Shown one piece after another: positions 53,624 through 63,835 of a stretch of 64,000 bases of DNA (position 1 is its first letter; each line of letters starts with the position of its first letter). The DNA is from Catonia carolina (lineage: Eukaryota > Arthropoda > Insecta > Hemiptera > Achilidae), in contig JAQMRL010000006.1 of the NCBI GenBank assembly GCA_035578175.1, forward strand, positions 27,722,393 to 27,786,392, in the 5' to 3' direction. The translations under genes and the position numbers were made by a program. Under the pieces are notes generated by a model, which saw only the letters and a program-made list of their open reading frames with translations, ran no database searches and was not told the DNA's origin.

Positions 53624-54013
53624 TGTTGTCGTTTAGGTTATCAGCCGAAAGGCTGGTTTGAACCTGTAGAAGCTTTACTAAGAAAAACGAGGAATAAGGT
53701 GCTTTACCTATACCTTCCTCACTGAGTGGAAAAGTATGCTTATCAACATACCAGGCCCTCTGAAAAGCATCTGCTTTTCACCCTGCAAATGACACCTTCA
53801 CTTCATCCACCACAAGGTCTGGCTGTATAATAAAACTGATTACTCTCAGAGAAGAAACTCTGACTAGTGTCTTTTACACCTCTACCTCTTCTGTTCTTAA
53901 ATGTTTCAGTCATATAATTGGCTGACCATGTGATAAAATACAAAACTATTTTTGTAGCCCTGAAACTAGCAGATCGATTGCAAATGATTTAACTCTCCGC
54001 CTGCTTGTTATGG
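53624..54013 (-). repeat. AAC-SINE copy 16, near full length
   Basis: TTGTTGTCGTTTAGGTTATC and the 3' hairpin at the left, CCGCCTGCTTGTTATGGGG at the right (decayed 5' hairpin). It lies 50 bp before an HLN element. Confidence 0.8.
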
Positions 54014-54060
54014 GGGAAAACATAATAAATTGTTTCTGATAATCAGTTTATTCATAAAAA

Positions 54061-55493
54061 TCTGGTGCGAAACACTCTCACAACTTTCTCTTGCCGAAGC
54101 AAATAATGAACAATATACCTAATCAAACATTAGTAATAAAACATTAGAAATAAACAAAAAAACTAACCTCAATAAACATAACCTAATTTTAATCATGAGT
54201 GAAAGACGCAAAATGAAAATTAACAAAATTTGAGTGAAAGACGCAAATGAAAATCAGTTTGGCTTTAAAATACGGAAAATCACTCTTTCACGCTAAACTA
54301 GGCTCTGTAAAGAAAAACGCTTTAAATAAAAGTTGTAGATCTTTTAATTTGCTATAAATTTGATTACAATATGCACTTTTGTCGTAAAATGCAAGGAAAT
54401 GCAAGGAATGCTGGAATCGTAAAAAACTCAATTTTTTTACACATTTTCGTGAGAAAAAAACAGAAGAGCACTAATTACCGCTAAACTAAGCGTTATACAA
54501 AAAAAATGTTTAAAATAAAAGTTGTAGGATTTTAAATTTTCTGCAACTTTTATTTTATATATATTTTTGCGCTAAATGCATATTAAAGTTGCAATCTTTA
54601 AAAAAAAATATTTTATTTTTACGTGAAAACACCCTCTCCAAGAATTTCAGCAGACATGACGCCTACCCTATTTTGTAAATAAAAAGTTTAGTAAATGAGG
54701 CGATTTTTAAAAAAATATTCGGAGCCGTTTTTGAGAAAATCGCAAAAAAGTAAAAAATGATACAAATGAACTACTACTTTCAATTGACCGATTTTCATGA
54801 AAATTTTCATGTCAGATCCGGTAGTAGTATCTAACTTAAGTTTTAAGTTTCAAGTTCGTACGATGTTCCGTTCTTGAGATATTCAGTTCACACACACACA
54901 CACGCACGCACGCGCGCACACACGCACACGCGCGCACGCACACACACCCACACACACAGACCAATCGCTAAAAACACGGTTTTTGGGTTCAGGGGTGAAA
55001 ACGTGTAGAACCGGTGAAAACTCGATTTCGAAAAATCGACATGAAAACAATACTTTCCTTCCCATATATTCATATGCCCATAACGGACAGGTGGAGTGTC
55101 AAATTATTTACACTCACTCTGTTCGTTGCAGGGCTAAAATAAATAGTTCTGTTTCTTATCACATGGTCAGCCAATTAAATGACTGAATCATTTAAGAACA
55201 GAAGAGGTAGAGGTGTAAAAGATCCTAATCAGAGTTATCTTGTCTGAAAGTAATGAATTTCATTATACAGCCAGAATCTGTAGTGAATAAAGCGAAGGTG
55301 TCATTTACAGAGTAGTAAATATGTGCTTTTCAGAGGGCCCAGCATGCTGATAAGCTTACTTTTCCACTCAGTGAGGAAGGCAATTGTAAACCACCTCACT
55401 CCTCGTTTTACTTAGTGAAACCTCTACAGGTACAAACCAGCCTTTTTGGCTGATGACCTAAACAACGTATTCATTTTATAGGCTAGAGAAAGT
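54061..55493 (-). mobile_element. HLN copy with an AAC-SINE in its 5' end
   Basis: Begins TCTGGTGCGAAACACTCTCA (3' end in sense), ACTTTCTCTTGCCGAAGCAA. The CA/CG tract lies at 54892-54959. The terminal hairpin region CCCATATATTCATAT is interrupted at 55075 and resumes at 55468 with TATTCATTTTATAGGCTAGA and GAAAGT. A short duplicate of ATTGAGTGAAAGACGC near 54225 is unique to this copy. Confidence 0.7.
55075..55467 (+). repeat. AAC-SINE copy 17, inside HLN
   Basis: Full family order from TGCCCATAACGGACAGG to GGCTGATGACCTAAACAAC. Flanked by TATTCAT on both sides (55066-55072 and 55469-55475), a probable 7 bp or slightly longer duplication. Confidence 0.85.
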
Positions 55494-55515
55494 AAAAATG
55501 TTATAAACATTTCCA

Positions 55516-55720
55516 GAATTTGCCCTTGAAGGAATCAATGAATGAACGTATGGGAAATTTGGGTAAAGAGGTATTCTTAAAAGATTTAAAACTCAAGAAT
55601 AAGGGGAGAAAGAAAGATAAAATAGAGGAAGAACCATTTTATACCTGTATCATGACGAAACAAATTCCGATGATGTTAAAAGCGGCTACTGGAACCATTG
55701 GTTTTTTAATTCAAGGCTAA
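55516..55720 (+). CDS. Unrecognised short open frame, possible terminal exon
   Basis: After a TTTCCAG acceptor-like site at about 55510-55516 comes an open frame with MNERMGNLGKEVFLKDLKL, KNKGRKKDKIEEEPFYTCIM and PMMLKAATGTIGFLIQG before TAA. Composition (K/E-rich start, hydrophobic end) is more protein-like than most frames here, and no repeat family covers it. I do not recognise it and see no partner exon or polyadenylation signal close by. It may be chance. Confidence 0.2.
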
Positions 55721-56289
55721 TTAATATTTTTCTCACATAACTTTAAAAACATAAACGTTTTAAACAAAACTGATTTTAAGATAGGCGGAGAGGAAAAGGG
55801 AAAATAATAAATGGTACTAACAACAACACTGATCAGTTAATACTGTAGTTTGTTATTTTACGATCCCAGTTGATGGATTTTTAAGTAATGTTTCTTTAGC
55901 ATCCTACCTCTTCTTATCAGAAGAACATGTACGACAGTCTCCGATTTTCACATTTTTACTTTTATATCGTTAAAAAACAAACACGGATAAGAACATCTCG
56001 CTACCATTCTACCTTAAGATTTTTCCCATTTAAAATACTAGGTAATGTATTTCCCCTCAACTAATGTGCCCTTTGATATGGTAGGTTTTACAAACCAAAA
56101 CGTACCGCCTCTAAGTAATAAAAATTATATTACATTATAAATGATTTTATGACCAATAAAATGAGAAACTTTATTCACTAGTAGCGCGTTTAGCTCTCTT
56201 CAAATATACTAAAAAACCTATACATTGTATTATAAAAATCTTTAAAAATGACTTGAATATTTAATTTTTATATCAGTATTTTTAAAAAA
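55721..56289. other. AT-rich spacer
   Basis: No recognised feature. Confidence 0.5.
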
Positions 56290-57380
56290 TCTGGTGTGAA
56301 ATAGTCACTGACTTTCTCTTGCCAATGCAAATAATGAACAATATAACCTAAAATTAGTAATAAAATATTAGAAATAAACAAAAAAATTAATCTCAAAATA
56401 CATAACCTTATTTGAATCATGAGTGAATGATGTAAAATGAAAATCAATCTTAATTTGGCTTAATAATACGAAAAATCACTCTTTGACGCTAAACGAGGCT
56501 CTGTAGAGAAAAATACTTAAAATAAAAGTTGTAGATTTCTTAATTCCCTATAAATGTGATTATGTACACTTTTGTTATAAAATGCATACTAAGGCCGAAA
56601 TCTTAAAAAATCCATTTTTTAGATTTTCATGAAAAAACAATCAAAAAATTACAAATTACCGCTAAACTAACCGTTATACAAAGAAATTTTTAAAATAAAA
56701 GTTGCAGATTTTTTAATTTTCTACAACTATTATTATATATAGGCCTACTTTTGCGGTAAAATGCATATTAAGGCTGAAATCTTTAAGAAAACCCGTCTTT
56801 TTTTCGAGGGAACAGCCTCCTCAAGAATTTCAGCACATGGCGTCTACCTAATTTTGTAGATCATAAAAAAAATGTAGTAAATGAGGTGATTTTAAAAAGA
56901 AGCGTAGGAGGCGTGTCTGAGAAAATACGCAAAAAATTGAAAAATGACACGAATAAACTACGACTTCTGGTTGACCGATTTTTATGAAAATGTTCGTGTC
57001 AGGTCCTCTAGTAGTACCTAACTTAAGTTTCAAGTTTCAACTTCGTATGATCTGGAGAGCTACCACTGGGTGGTGTCCTCCTCAAAGCCATTAACGCGAT
57101 TTTTTTTGTAATTGACACAAGATGTAAACCTTTTTGCTGGTTTTATGTTTACAGTTGCAAAATAAAACAAAATGAAAAAAAACTTCGTATGATGTTCTGT
57201 TCTTGAGATATCTTGTTTACACAAACGCACTTGCGCACGCACGCACAAACACACAAACATAGAGCAATCACTGAAAACATGTTTTTTGGGTCAGGGGGTC
57301 TGAAAACGTGTATATCCGGTGAAAACTCGATTTCGAAACAATACTTTCCTTCCTATATATTCAAATGGGCAAGAGAAAGT
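56290..57380 (-). mobile_element. HLN copy containing a small retrocopy
   Basis: TCTGGTGTGAAATAGTCACT, ACTTTCTCTTGCCAATGCAA, the usual interior, a short mixed CA tract (57220-57250), and GGCAAGAGAAAGT at 57368-57380. The stretch 57052-57180 is foreign (next entry). The 61-codon minus frame is an artefact. Confidence 0.7.
57039..57193 (+). pseudogene. 5'-truncated processed retrocopy with poly(A) and 13 bp duplication
   Basis: A 129 bp insert (57052-57180) flanked by AACTTCGTATGAT at 57039-57051 and 57181-57193. In one frame it begins with LESYHWVVSSSKPLTRFFL then TAA, followed by a 3'-UTR-like stretch with AATAAA at 57161-57166. An A-rich end (AACAAAATGAAAAAA) follows. That is the structure of the last bases of a polyadenylated transcript copied by a LINE. 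The parent gene is not recognised; it could also be a short SINE-like element. Overlapping minus frame 57060-57260 is a shadow. Confidence 0.65.
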
Positions 57381-57545
57381 AAAAATTCATAGCTTTTCAA
57401 AATACTAATTTATAAATCTTGGAAAAATTATTCTGATTCTTCTTTGGTTCAGTTGGCACGCGCTATATATTGCAAATTAGAAGGTCCTACAATTAAATTT
57501 TACCGAAAAATTTTAACGAACTTAATTCAATAATATAAATTTATA

Positions 57546-58670
57546 TGTCCATAGCAGACTGGTGGAGTGTTAAATTATTTGTACTCAATCTGCTAGTTCC
57601 AGGAATACAAAAAATCTGGTGTGAAACACTCACACAACTTTCTCTTGCCAATGCAAATAATTAACAATAAACCTAATATTAGTAATAAAACATTAGAAAT
57701 AAACAAAATACTAACCTCAATAAACATAACCTAATTTTAATCATGAGTGAGAGACACAAAATGAAATCAACCTCAGTTTGGCTTTGAAATACGGAAAATC
57801 ACTCTTTCACACTAAATTACTCTCTGTAAAGAAAAATGTTTTAAAAAAAGTTGTAGATCTTTTAATTCTCTATAAATTTGATTATGTACACTTTTGTCGT
57901 AAAATGCATACTACGGACGAAATCTTTAAAAAAACGATTTTTCACACGTTTTCGTGAGAAAAACAGAAAAATCGCTAATTACCGCTAAACTAAGCGTTAT
58001 ACAAAAAAATGTTTGAAATAAAAGTTGTAGGATTTTCAATTCTCTACAACTTTTATTATATATATTACATTTTTTCGCTAAAATGCATATTAAAGCCGCA
58101 ATCTTAAAACAAATTTTTTACGTGAAAACAGCCTGACCAAGAATTTCAGCAAACATGGCGCCTACTTTTTCTTGTAGAGCATAAAAAATTAATTAAATGA
58201 GGCGATTTTAAAATAAATCGTAGGACCAGTTTTTGAGAAAATTGCAAAAAAGTGAAAAATGACACGAATAAACTACTACTTCTGGTCGACCGATTTTGAT
58301 GAAAATGTTCGTGTCGGGTCCGGTAGTAGTATGTAACTTAAGTTTCAAGTTTCAAGTTTGTACGATGTTCCGTTCTTGAGATACTTTGTACACACACACA
58401 CGCGCGCGCGCACACGCGCGCGCGCGCGCGCACGCACAGACAGACACACACACACACACACACACAGGCCAATCGCTAAAAACATGGTTTTTGGGTTCAG
58501 GGGGTCTGAAAACGTGTAGATACGGTGAAAACTCGATTTCGAAAAATCGACATGAAAACAATACTTTCCTTCCTATAGGCAAGAGAACTTATATTCATAT
58601 AGGCAAGAGAAAGTAAAAATAGTTCTTTCTTATTACATGATCAGCCAATTATATGACTAAAGCATTTTTA
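57546..58670 (+). repeat. AAC-SINE copy 18 split by an HLN element
   Basis: Left part 57546-57614 (TGTCCATAGCAGACTGGTGG to AATACAAAAAA) and right part 58615-58670 (TAGTTCTTTCTTATTACATG to AAAGCATTTTT). The remaining 3' portion is missing. The family sequence ACAAAAAATAGTTCTG is split at the A run, so HLN inserted into an A/T homopolymer. Confidence 0.75.
57615..58614 (-). mobile_element. HLN copy, full length (1.0 kb)
   Basis: TCTGGTGTGAAACACTCACA to GGCAAGAGAAAGT, with CA/CG tract at 58390-58465. The 5' subterminal repeat is present twice, at about 58577 (GGCAAGAGAACTT) and 58601 (GGCAAGAGAAAGT), 24 bp apart with a second hairpin half between. This is the best copy for boundaries because the interrupted SINE gives the empty site. 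Confidence 0.75.
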
Positions 58671-58908
58671 ATTTGACGCAAAAGTGCCTTATGTTCTTGT
58701 GTGATTCTTTTAAAAATTCTCTTATCAATCAGATTTCTTGTATTATGTCAAACTCCTGAATCGTGTTTCCTCTAAATTTTTTTCTCGATTTCCGTTGGGT
58801 AATTTGTGCTAAATTTTTCTGTCTTATCAAAAGCCTTATGCAAAAATTTCATAAAATATTTAGTGGCCTCATCTAGATCATCTAATATCGTCTATATCAT
58901 CTGATGCC

Positions 58909-59088
58909 GGCCGCATTGGCGTAGTTGGTAACGTGCTTGCCTCTCATCATGCGGTCTTCGGTTCGAATCCCATTCAGGCACGGCATATTTTCATACGTTA
59001 TAAAAATCATTTCATCCTTCACCGTCTGCATTAGCAGTAATTGCAGAACAGTCGGACGTTAAACCAAAAAAGAAAAAAATATCTGATG
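58909..59088 (+). repeat. SINE-B with tail T2, 8 bp duplication
   Basis: Element 58917-59080 flanked by ATCTGATG at 58909-58916 and 59081-59088. Full head (CCGGCCGCATTGGCGTAGTT), B box (GGTTCGAATCCC), GGCATATTTTCATACGTT, then T2: TTCACCGTCTGCATTAGC, GAACAGTCGGACGTTAAACC. Confidence 0.85.
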
Positions 59089-59356
59089 TTTCTAACTGGA
59101 AATCTAAATTTATATTTTCTTCAAGCCATGACTGAAATACATTCTAATCAGTAAGATTGTTATGTAATGATGGCTTTAAAATCACATCAGTACTGACTGT
59201 AGCAATAATAGAACTCTATTCTGAAGAACCGCCAAAAGAGCTCTCACAATTTACGTAAAATTTTGGTATGCCTTTTTAGTAGTAAAGAAATCCAACAGAT
59301 TTGGTATTTTAGTCTTATCTGTTGGCCTGTATGTCGGTTGACCTGTGGACATCGTA
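59089..59356. other. Spacer without recognised gene
   Basis: No recognised feature. Confidence 0.5.
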
Positions 59357-59357
59357 T

Positions 59358-59359
<2 letters not shown>

Positions 59360-59393
<34 letters not shown>
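59360..59393. repeat. (TA)n microsatellite
   Basis: About 34 bp of AT repeats, next to the 3' end of the minus-strand Jockey fragment; possibly its expanded tail. Confidence 0.9.
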
Positions 59394-59394
<1 letters not shown>

Positions 59395-59396
<2 letters not shown>

Positions 59397-59998
59397 CTCT
59401 CTGTAATTCTTTATTTACAACTGTAAAATTTTACAACGAGCAAATGTGATGATTATGATAATAATGTAAATGACATGATAGGCATGAGAGGGGTAGGGCC
59501 CCCATTGTTGCCTCCCCAAGAATGAAATTTGTATATCAACTTAGCTGGTCTCTACTCCAGCATCTTTTAAGGCGTCTAGGGGGATTATCAGGTAAATGGA
59601 TGGTGGAAAGTGAACGCACCAGGGGGGTTCTCGTGTTCGTGTGACTTGTCGTGAAGGCGTTTGTATAGGTATTCGATGGAATTTTGTACAAGTGGTGTTT
59701 TCAAATCTGTATGTAAGGTTTTGTTGCTAATGTAAAGAGGTGCTTTTGCTATAAGGCGTAATGTTTTTGACTGGAATGCTTGAATTCGTTGCAAGTTAGA
59801 GGGTTTGGTTGAACCGTAAATTTGGGACCCGTAGGTCCGTATAGGTTTCAAAAGAGAACAATATATATGCGTATTTTTTGTGCCATTGGTAATTTTGATC
59901 GTTTGTGAAATAGGGAATATAGAAGTCGGGAATTCAGTAATATATGAGAATTGGTACAATAGTTTTGTCACTGAGCGGGATAATTGCGCTCGTTTTTA
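59395..59998 (-). pseudogene. Jockey-type LINE 3' end
   Basis: Minus open frame 59588-59971 includes NTHIYCSLLKPIRTYGSQIY, GSTKPSNLQRIQAFQSKTL, RLIAKAPLYISNKTLHTDLK and IEYLYKRLHDKSHEHENP. This matches the Jockey C-terminal pattern also seen at 38531-38835 and is better preserved. A stop at 59588 is followed by a 3' UTR of about 190 bp reaching the (TA)n tract. 5' truncated at about 59998. The frame is intact, so this insertion is probably younger than the one at 38531. Confidence 0.85.
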
Positions 59999-60214
59999 AG
60001 ATCGACACAGTTTACCAATCGTGAGACTGGTTTATACAGCTGATTTTTTTCGCTGTCGATAGTACCAGTGGTAAATAGATTTAACTTCCTGACAATTTTT
60101 CTTGCCTCTCTTGGAAGAGGAGACGAAGAAGCCCGCTTCATATCGGATGTCTCACAGCCTATACTGTTATTTGGATCAGCTGTGACGCTGAAAAAACGTT
60201 GTGTTTTTTCAAAA

Positions 60215-60252
60215 AGTTGTGTTTTTTCAGCTAGCGCTGAAAAAACACAACT
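60215..60252. other. 17 bp-stem perfect hairpin
   Basis: AGTTGTGTTTTTTCAGC, loop TAGC, then the exact complement GCTGAAAAAACACAACT. Two further partial copies of GTTGTGTTTTTTC and CGCTGAAAAAAC lie just upstream (60184-60210), giving a nested inverted-repeat cluster. The T and A runs make it look like a bidirectional terminator, but in this eukaryotic context it is more likely an element end or repair product. Confidence 0.6.
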
Positions 60253-60264
60253 ACACTATTTAGT

Positions 60265-60590
60265 AACCCACCGGGTAGGTCTAGAGGTAAAGTCGTCGCC
60301 AAAATCAGCTGTGAAACAGCTGATTTTCAGAGACGAAGATTCCTGGTTCAAATCCTAGTAAAGGTAGTTACTTTTATACGGATTTGAATGCTAGACAGTG
60401 ATTACCGGTGTACTTTGATGGTTGGGGTTCAATTAACCATAATCTCTCAGGAATGGTCGCCCTGAGTCTGTAAAAGACACCTCATTTTCACGTCACACAT
60501 ATCATCCTCATCTCATTGGGTCATGGGGTTGCTTATTGTTCTGAATTGAACAGATTGCAACGTACACAAATTAGGAATTAAAAAAAAAAC
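60265..60590 (+). repeat. SINE-A, best preserved copy
   Basis: AACCCACCGGGTAGGTCTAG (A-box region), AAAATCAGCTGTGAAACAGC, TGGTTCAAATCCTAG (B box), ACCGGTGTACTTTGATGGTT, CATCTCATTGGGTCATGG and GAACAGATTGCAACGTAC, then an A-rich end. Used as the family reference; the head contains an internal CAGCTG..CAGCTG repeat. Confidence 0.85.
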
Positions 60591-60650
60591 ATTATTTAGT
60601 ATTCAAACCGGAAGTTCTCACATAGGCCTATATTATTTTTACTTTCTCTT

Positions 60651-61582
60651 GCCTATATGAATATATAGGAAGGAAAGTATTGTTTTCATGTCGATTTTTC
60701 GAAATCGAGTTTTCACCGGATCTATACGTTTTCAGACCCCCTGAACCCAAAAAACATGTTTTTAGCGATTGGTCTGTCTGTCTGTGTGTGTGTGTGTGTG
60801 TGTGTGTACAAAATATCTCAAGAACGGAACATCGTACGAACTTGAAACTTGAAACTTAAGTTACATACCACTACCGGACCCGACACGAACATTTTCATCA
60901 AAATCGGTCAACCGGAAGTAGTAGTTTATTCGTATAATTTTTCACTTTTTTGCGATTTTCTCAAAAACTCGTCCTACAATTTTTTTTTAAATCGCCTGGT
61001 TTACTCAATTTTTTATTCTCTACAAGATAGGGTAGGCGCCATGTTTGTTGAAATTCTTGGTGAGGCTGTTTTCACGTAAAAACATTTTCTTTTTAAGATT
61101 GCGGCTTTAATATGCATTTTAGCGCAAAACATTATATAATAAAAGTTGTAGAGAATTAAAAATCCTACAACTTTTATTTCAAACATTTTTTTGTATAACG
61201 CTTAGTTTAGCGGTAATTAGCTATTTTCTGTTTTTTTCTCACGAAAACTTGTGAAAAATCGATTTTTTAAAGATTTCGGCTTTAGTACGCATTTTACGAC
61301 AAAAGTGTCTATAATAAATTTTATAGGAAATAAAAAGTTCTACAAATTTTATTGACAGCATTTTTCTCTACAGAGCCTAGTTTAGCGTGAAAGAGTGATT
61401 TTCCTTTTTTTCATCCAAACTGAGGTTGATTTTCATTTTGCGTCATTCACTCATGATTAAAATAAGGTTATGTTTTTGAGGTTAGTGTTTTGTTTATTTC
61501 TAATATTTTATTACTAATGTTAGGTTTATTGTTAATTATTTGCATTGGCAAGAGAAAGTTGTGTGAGTGTTTCACACCAGAT
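60651..61582 (+). mobile_element. HLN copy, full length, reference
   Basis: ACTTTCTCTTGCC at 60651, hairpin CCTATATGAATATATAGG, CGATTTTTCGAAATCGAG, TG tract at 60778-60806, GGGTAGGCGCCATGTTTGTT, AAAAGTTGTAGAGAATTAAA paired with CCTACAACTTTTATTTCAAA, TTTAGCGTGAAAGAGTGATT. It then has GGCAAGAGAAAGT and the hairpin GTGTGA-GTGTT-TCACAC ending CAGATTTTTT. The 76-codon frame is noncoding. Confidence 0.75.
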
Positions 61583-61585
61583 TTT

Positions 61586-61740
61586 TTTTAGTTTATTTGA
61601 AGTTGCATCAAGAACTTACTCATTAGAAAATACTTTGGGAATAATGGATTTGAAATTTATTAATTCTTTGGACCGAAACCGGGACTCGAACTCAGGACCT
61701 GCCTCTTTGTAGCGTACCCAATAGACCACGAAGGCGGTAA
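61586..61740 (-). repeat. SINE-D copy next to HLN
   Basis: In sense TACCGCCTTCGTGGTCTATT (A-box region), GAGTTCGAGTCCCGG (B box), then a T1-like tail (TTCTTGATGCAACTTCAAAT). Shares its T-run with the HLN 3' end, so it inserted at, or was the target of, that end. Confidence 0.7.
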
Positions 61741-62595
61741 TTTATTTCTTAATTTTCAGGAAAAATGTATTTACCTTTATTTATGATTTCCAGCCTCAAA
61801 AATGTGATATTTTAAGTAAGAATCGACATAAATTTAAAACAAAAGGAAATTGTACCTGGTCAGACAGATGGGGCGCTGTAGTGTACAAATCAACCATCAG
61901 TAGAATTTCTAATTTTGGTAATTAGACATACTACTAATGGTTCAGTCGACATCAACAGCGAAGTTTTTTTTTCTTTTTCTTCTTCGTTATTTTCTTCTTC
62001 TTTTCTAGAGAGAGATATAGTCAGAGAATCAGTTTATGACCTCTTTTCTACTCCATGATAATCTCTGATAATAGTTGTTAATTGGAATCGAACCGAGGTT
62101 GTCCATTAAATCAATCAGTGATTAGTATGCGGACACATAATTTACACCGATTTAATTTATATGAACTAATTGCCTACACCAGAACCAAATTTCCCGGCCC
62201 CCAGGTAGCTGAGTTACAGGACTACGCCACGAGCCCCGGCCAATAATTCATTTCTTATTTTAGTTACTAAAATCAAAAATTATACCTTGTACTGTATTTA
62301 TTTTTTTAGATTGTAAATACATTTACATCAAAAGTAACCATATATTTGTATACAATATTTTTAATATATTGCTATTAAATTATTACATAATTTATGATGT
62401 TTTTAAATTATTTTTATACGAATTTATACAGAATTTTAATTAAACTGGAGATCCGGGGATCGAATCTCGGTAGGATGAATTTTTTTTTTATTTCTTAAAA
62501 TCATTTATTTTTTCACAAAAATTTAAATTTATTAATAAAAATATATTTATAATTGATAAATATATATTTATAATTGATAAATATATTTTTCTGTG
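61741..62595. other. Spacer, possible decayed tRNA-like sequence
   Basis: 62190-62240 reads GGTAGCTGAGTTACAGGACT and CGCCACGAGCCCCGGCC, faintly SINE-C-like, and TTGGAATCGAACCGAGGTTG near 62082 looks like a reversed B box. Not confident enough for a SINE call. Nothing else recognised. Confidence 0.35.
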
Positions 62596-62777
62596 TAAAA
62601 TTTAAAAATTTTTTTTTTTTTTTTTTTGTTTAACGTCCGACTGTTTTGCAAATTGCTGCTAATGCAGACGGTGAAGGATGAAATGAATTTTTTGTAACGT
62701 ATGAAAAAATGCCATGCCCGAGTGGGATTCGAACCCAAGACCGCGTGATGAGAGGCGAGCACGTTAAAATTTAAAAA
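62596..62777 (-). repeat. SINE-B (tail T2), 5'-truncated, 13 bp duplication
   Basis: Insert 62609-62764 flanked by TAAAATTTAAAAA at 62596-62608 and 62765-62777. In sense it begins ACGTGCTCGCCTCTCATCAC, so the A box is missing, then B box GGGTTCGAATCCC, tail T2 and a T-run on plus. The 64-codon minus frame lies in it and is not a gene. Confidence 0.85.
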
Positions 62778-62814
62778 GAAACTATTATTATTTAAATGTA
62801 GTTATTTTTTAAAA

Positions 62815-63136
62815 TTACTAATGTGTGTACGTTGCAATTTGTTAAATTTAGAACGATAACCAACCCGATGATCCAATGAGATGTGGCTGATATGTATGAC
62901 GTATAAATGAAGTGTAATCTTGTACAGTTTCAGGCCGACCATTCCCTGAGATGTATGGTTAGTTGAACCTCAACTATCCAGGTACACCGGTAACCACTGT
63001 CTATTATCCAATTCGTATAAAAGTAACTTAACTTTTTTTGGATTTGAACTAGAAACCTGTGTTTCTGAAAATCAACTTTTAAACATCTGACTCGTGGCGA
63101 CGATTTTAGTCTACCTCTTGACCAACCCGGTGGGTT
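62815..63136 (-). repeat. SINE-A, near full length
   Basis: Minus copy from GTACGTTGCAATTTG to CAACCCGGTGGGT, with AGAGGTAGACTAAAATCGTC (head), AGTTCAAATCCAAA (decayed B box) and ACCGGTGTACCTGGATAGTT in sense. The 78-codon minus frame is noncoding. Confidence 0.8.
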
Positions 63137-63280
63137 TATGTATGTAGTAGGCCTACTTATAGTCAATTAATATTAACAATGTTAAAAAAAAATTTATTTT
63201 TTTAGACTACCTATATAATATAGTTAAAGTATTTTTAAGTAAAAATACATTTAAAGTAAATAAAATTGAAAAATAGCTGT

Positions 63281-63625
63281 TTCCATGGTATAGTGGTTAG
63301 CGTGTCAAGTTGCAATGTGGAAGTTCTCGGGTTCGACTCCCGGCTGGAGTCTGGAAATTATTACATGTTCAAACCTTTTTTTTTGGTTTTACGTCCGACA
63401 CTTTTGCAATTATTGCTAATGCGGACGATGAGGAGGATGATAGATAAAGATGAGTGATGAAAAATGCCACCAGGCCTGACCGGGAATCTAACCCGGAACC
63501 CCTGATAAGAAGCTATTTGTGCTAACCACTACGCCAACGACCCGGCCATGTTTACATCTACCGTACCATAAGAAACAGTAACCGTTTATAACTAAGCTGT
63601 TAATGAAACTTTAAATAAAAATAAA
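63281..63625 (+). repeat. SINE-D split by a SINE-C
   Basis: Head GTTTCCATGGTATAGTGGTT, GGGTTCGACTCCCGGC (B box), GTCTGGAAATTATTACATGT up to about 63375. It resumes at 63547 with a tail ending TTAATGAAACTTTAAATAAA. The acceptor ends do not pair, so not a working tRNA gene. Confidence 0.75.
63376..63546 (-). repeat. SINE-C with tail T2, inside SINE-D
   Basis: In sense GGCCGGGTCGTTGGCGTAGT (A-box region), GGGTTAGATTCCCGG (B box with one change), then tail T2 (CATCGTCCGCATTAGCAATA, GTCGGACGTAAAACC). Imperfect CATGTT on both sides may be its duplication. Confidence 0.75.
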
Positions 63626-63835
63626 TAAAAAAACATTCTTTGTAATGTACATCTGTTTAACAATTTCCAAGACCTCTGTGACTTTTTCGGTAAAATAATC
63701 TCTAATCCCGAACGTCCTGGTTTTGTTTCCTGATTAAGATCTCAATTTTTTTTATATCGTTCCTTCGTTGTAAAATGTCCAACCCAATAAAGTTGCTAAT
63801 TTATCAACTAGTTTATAGGATTTACAGAAATTATT

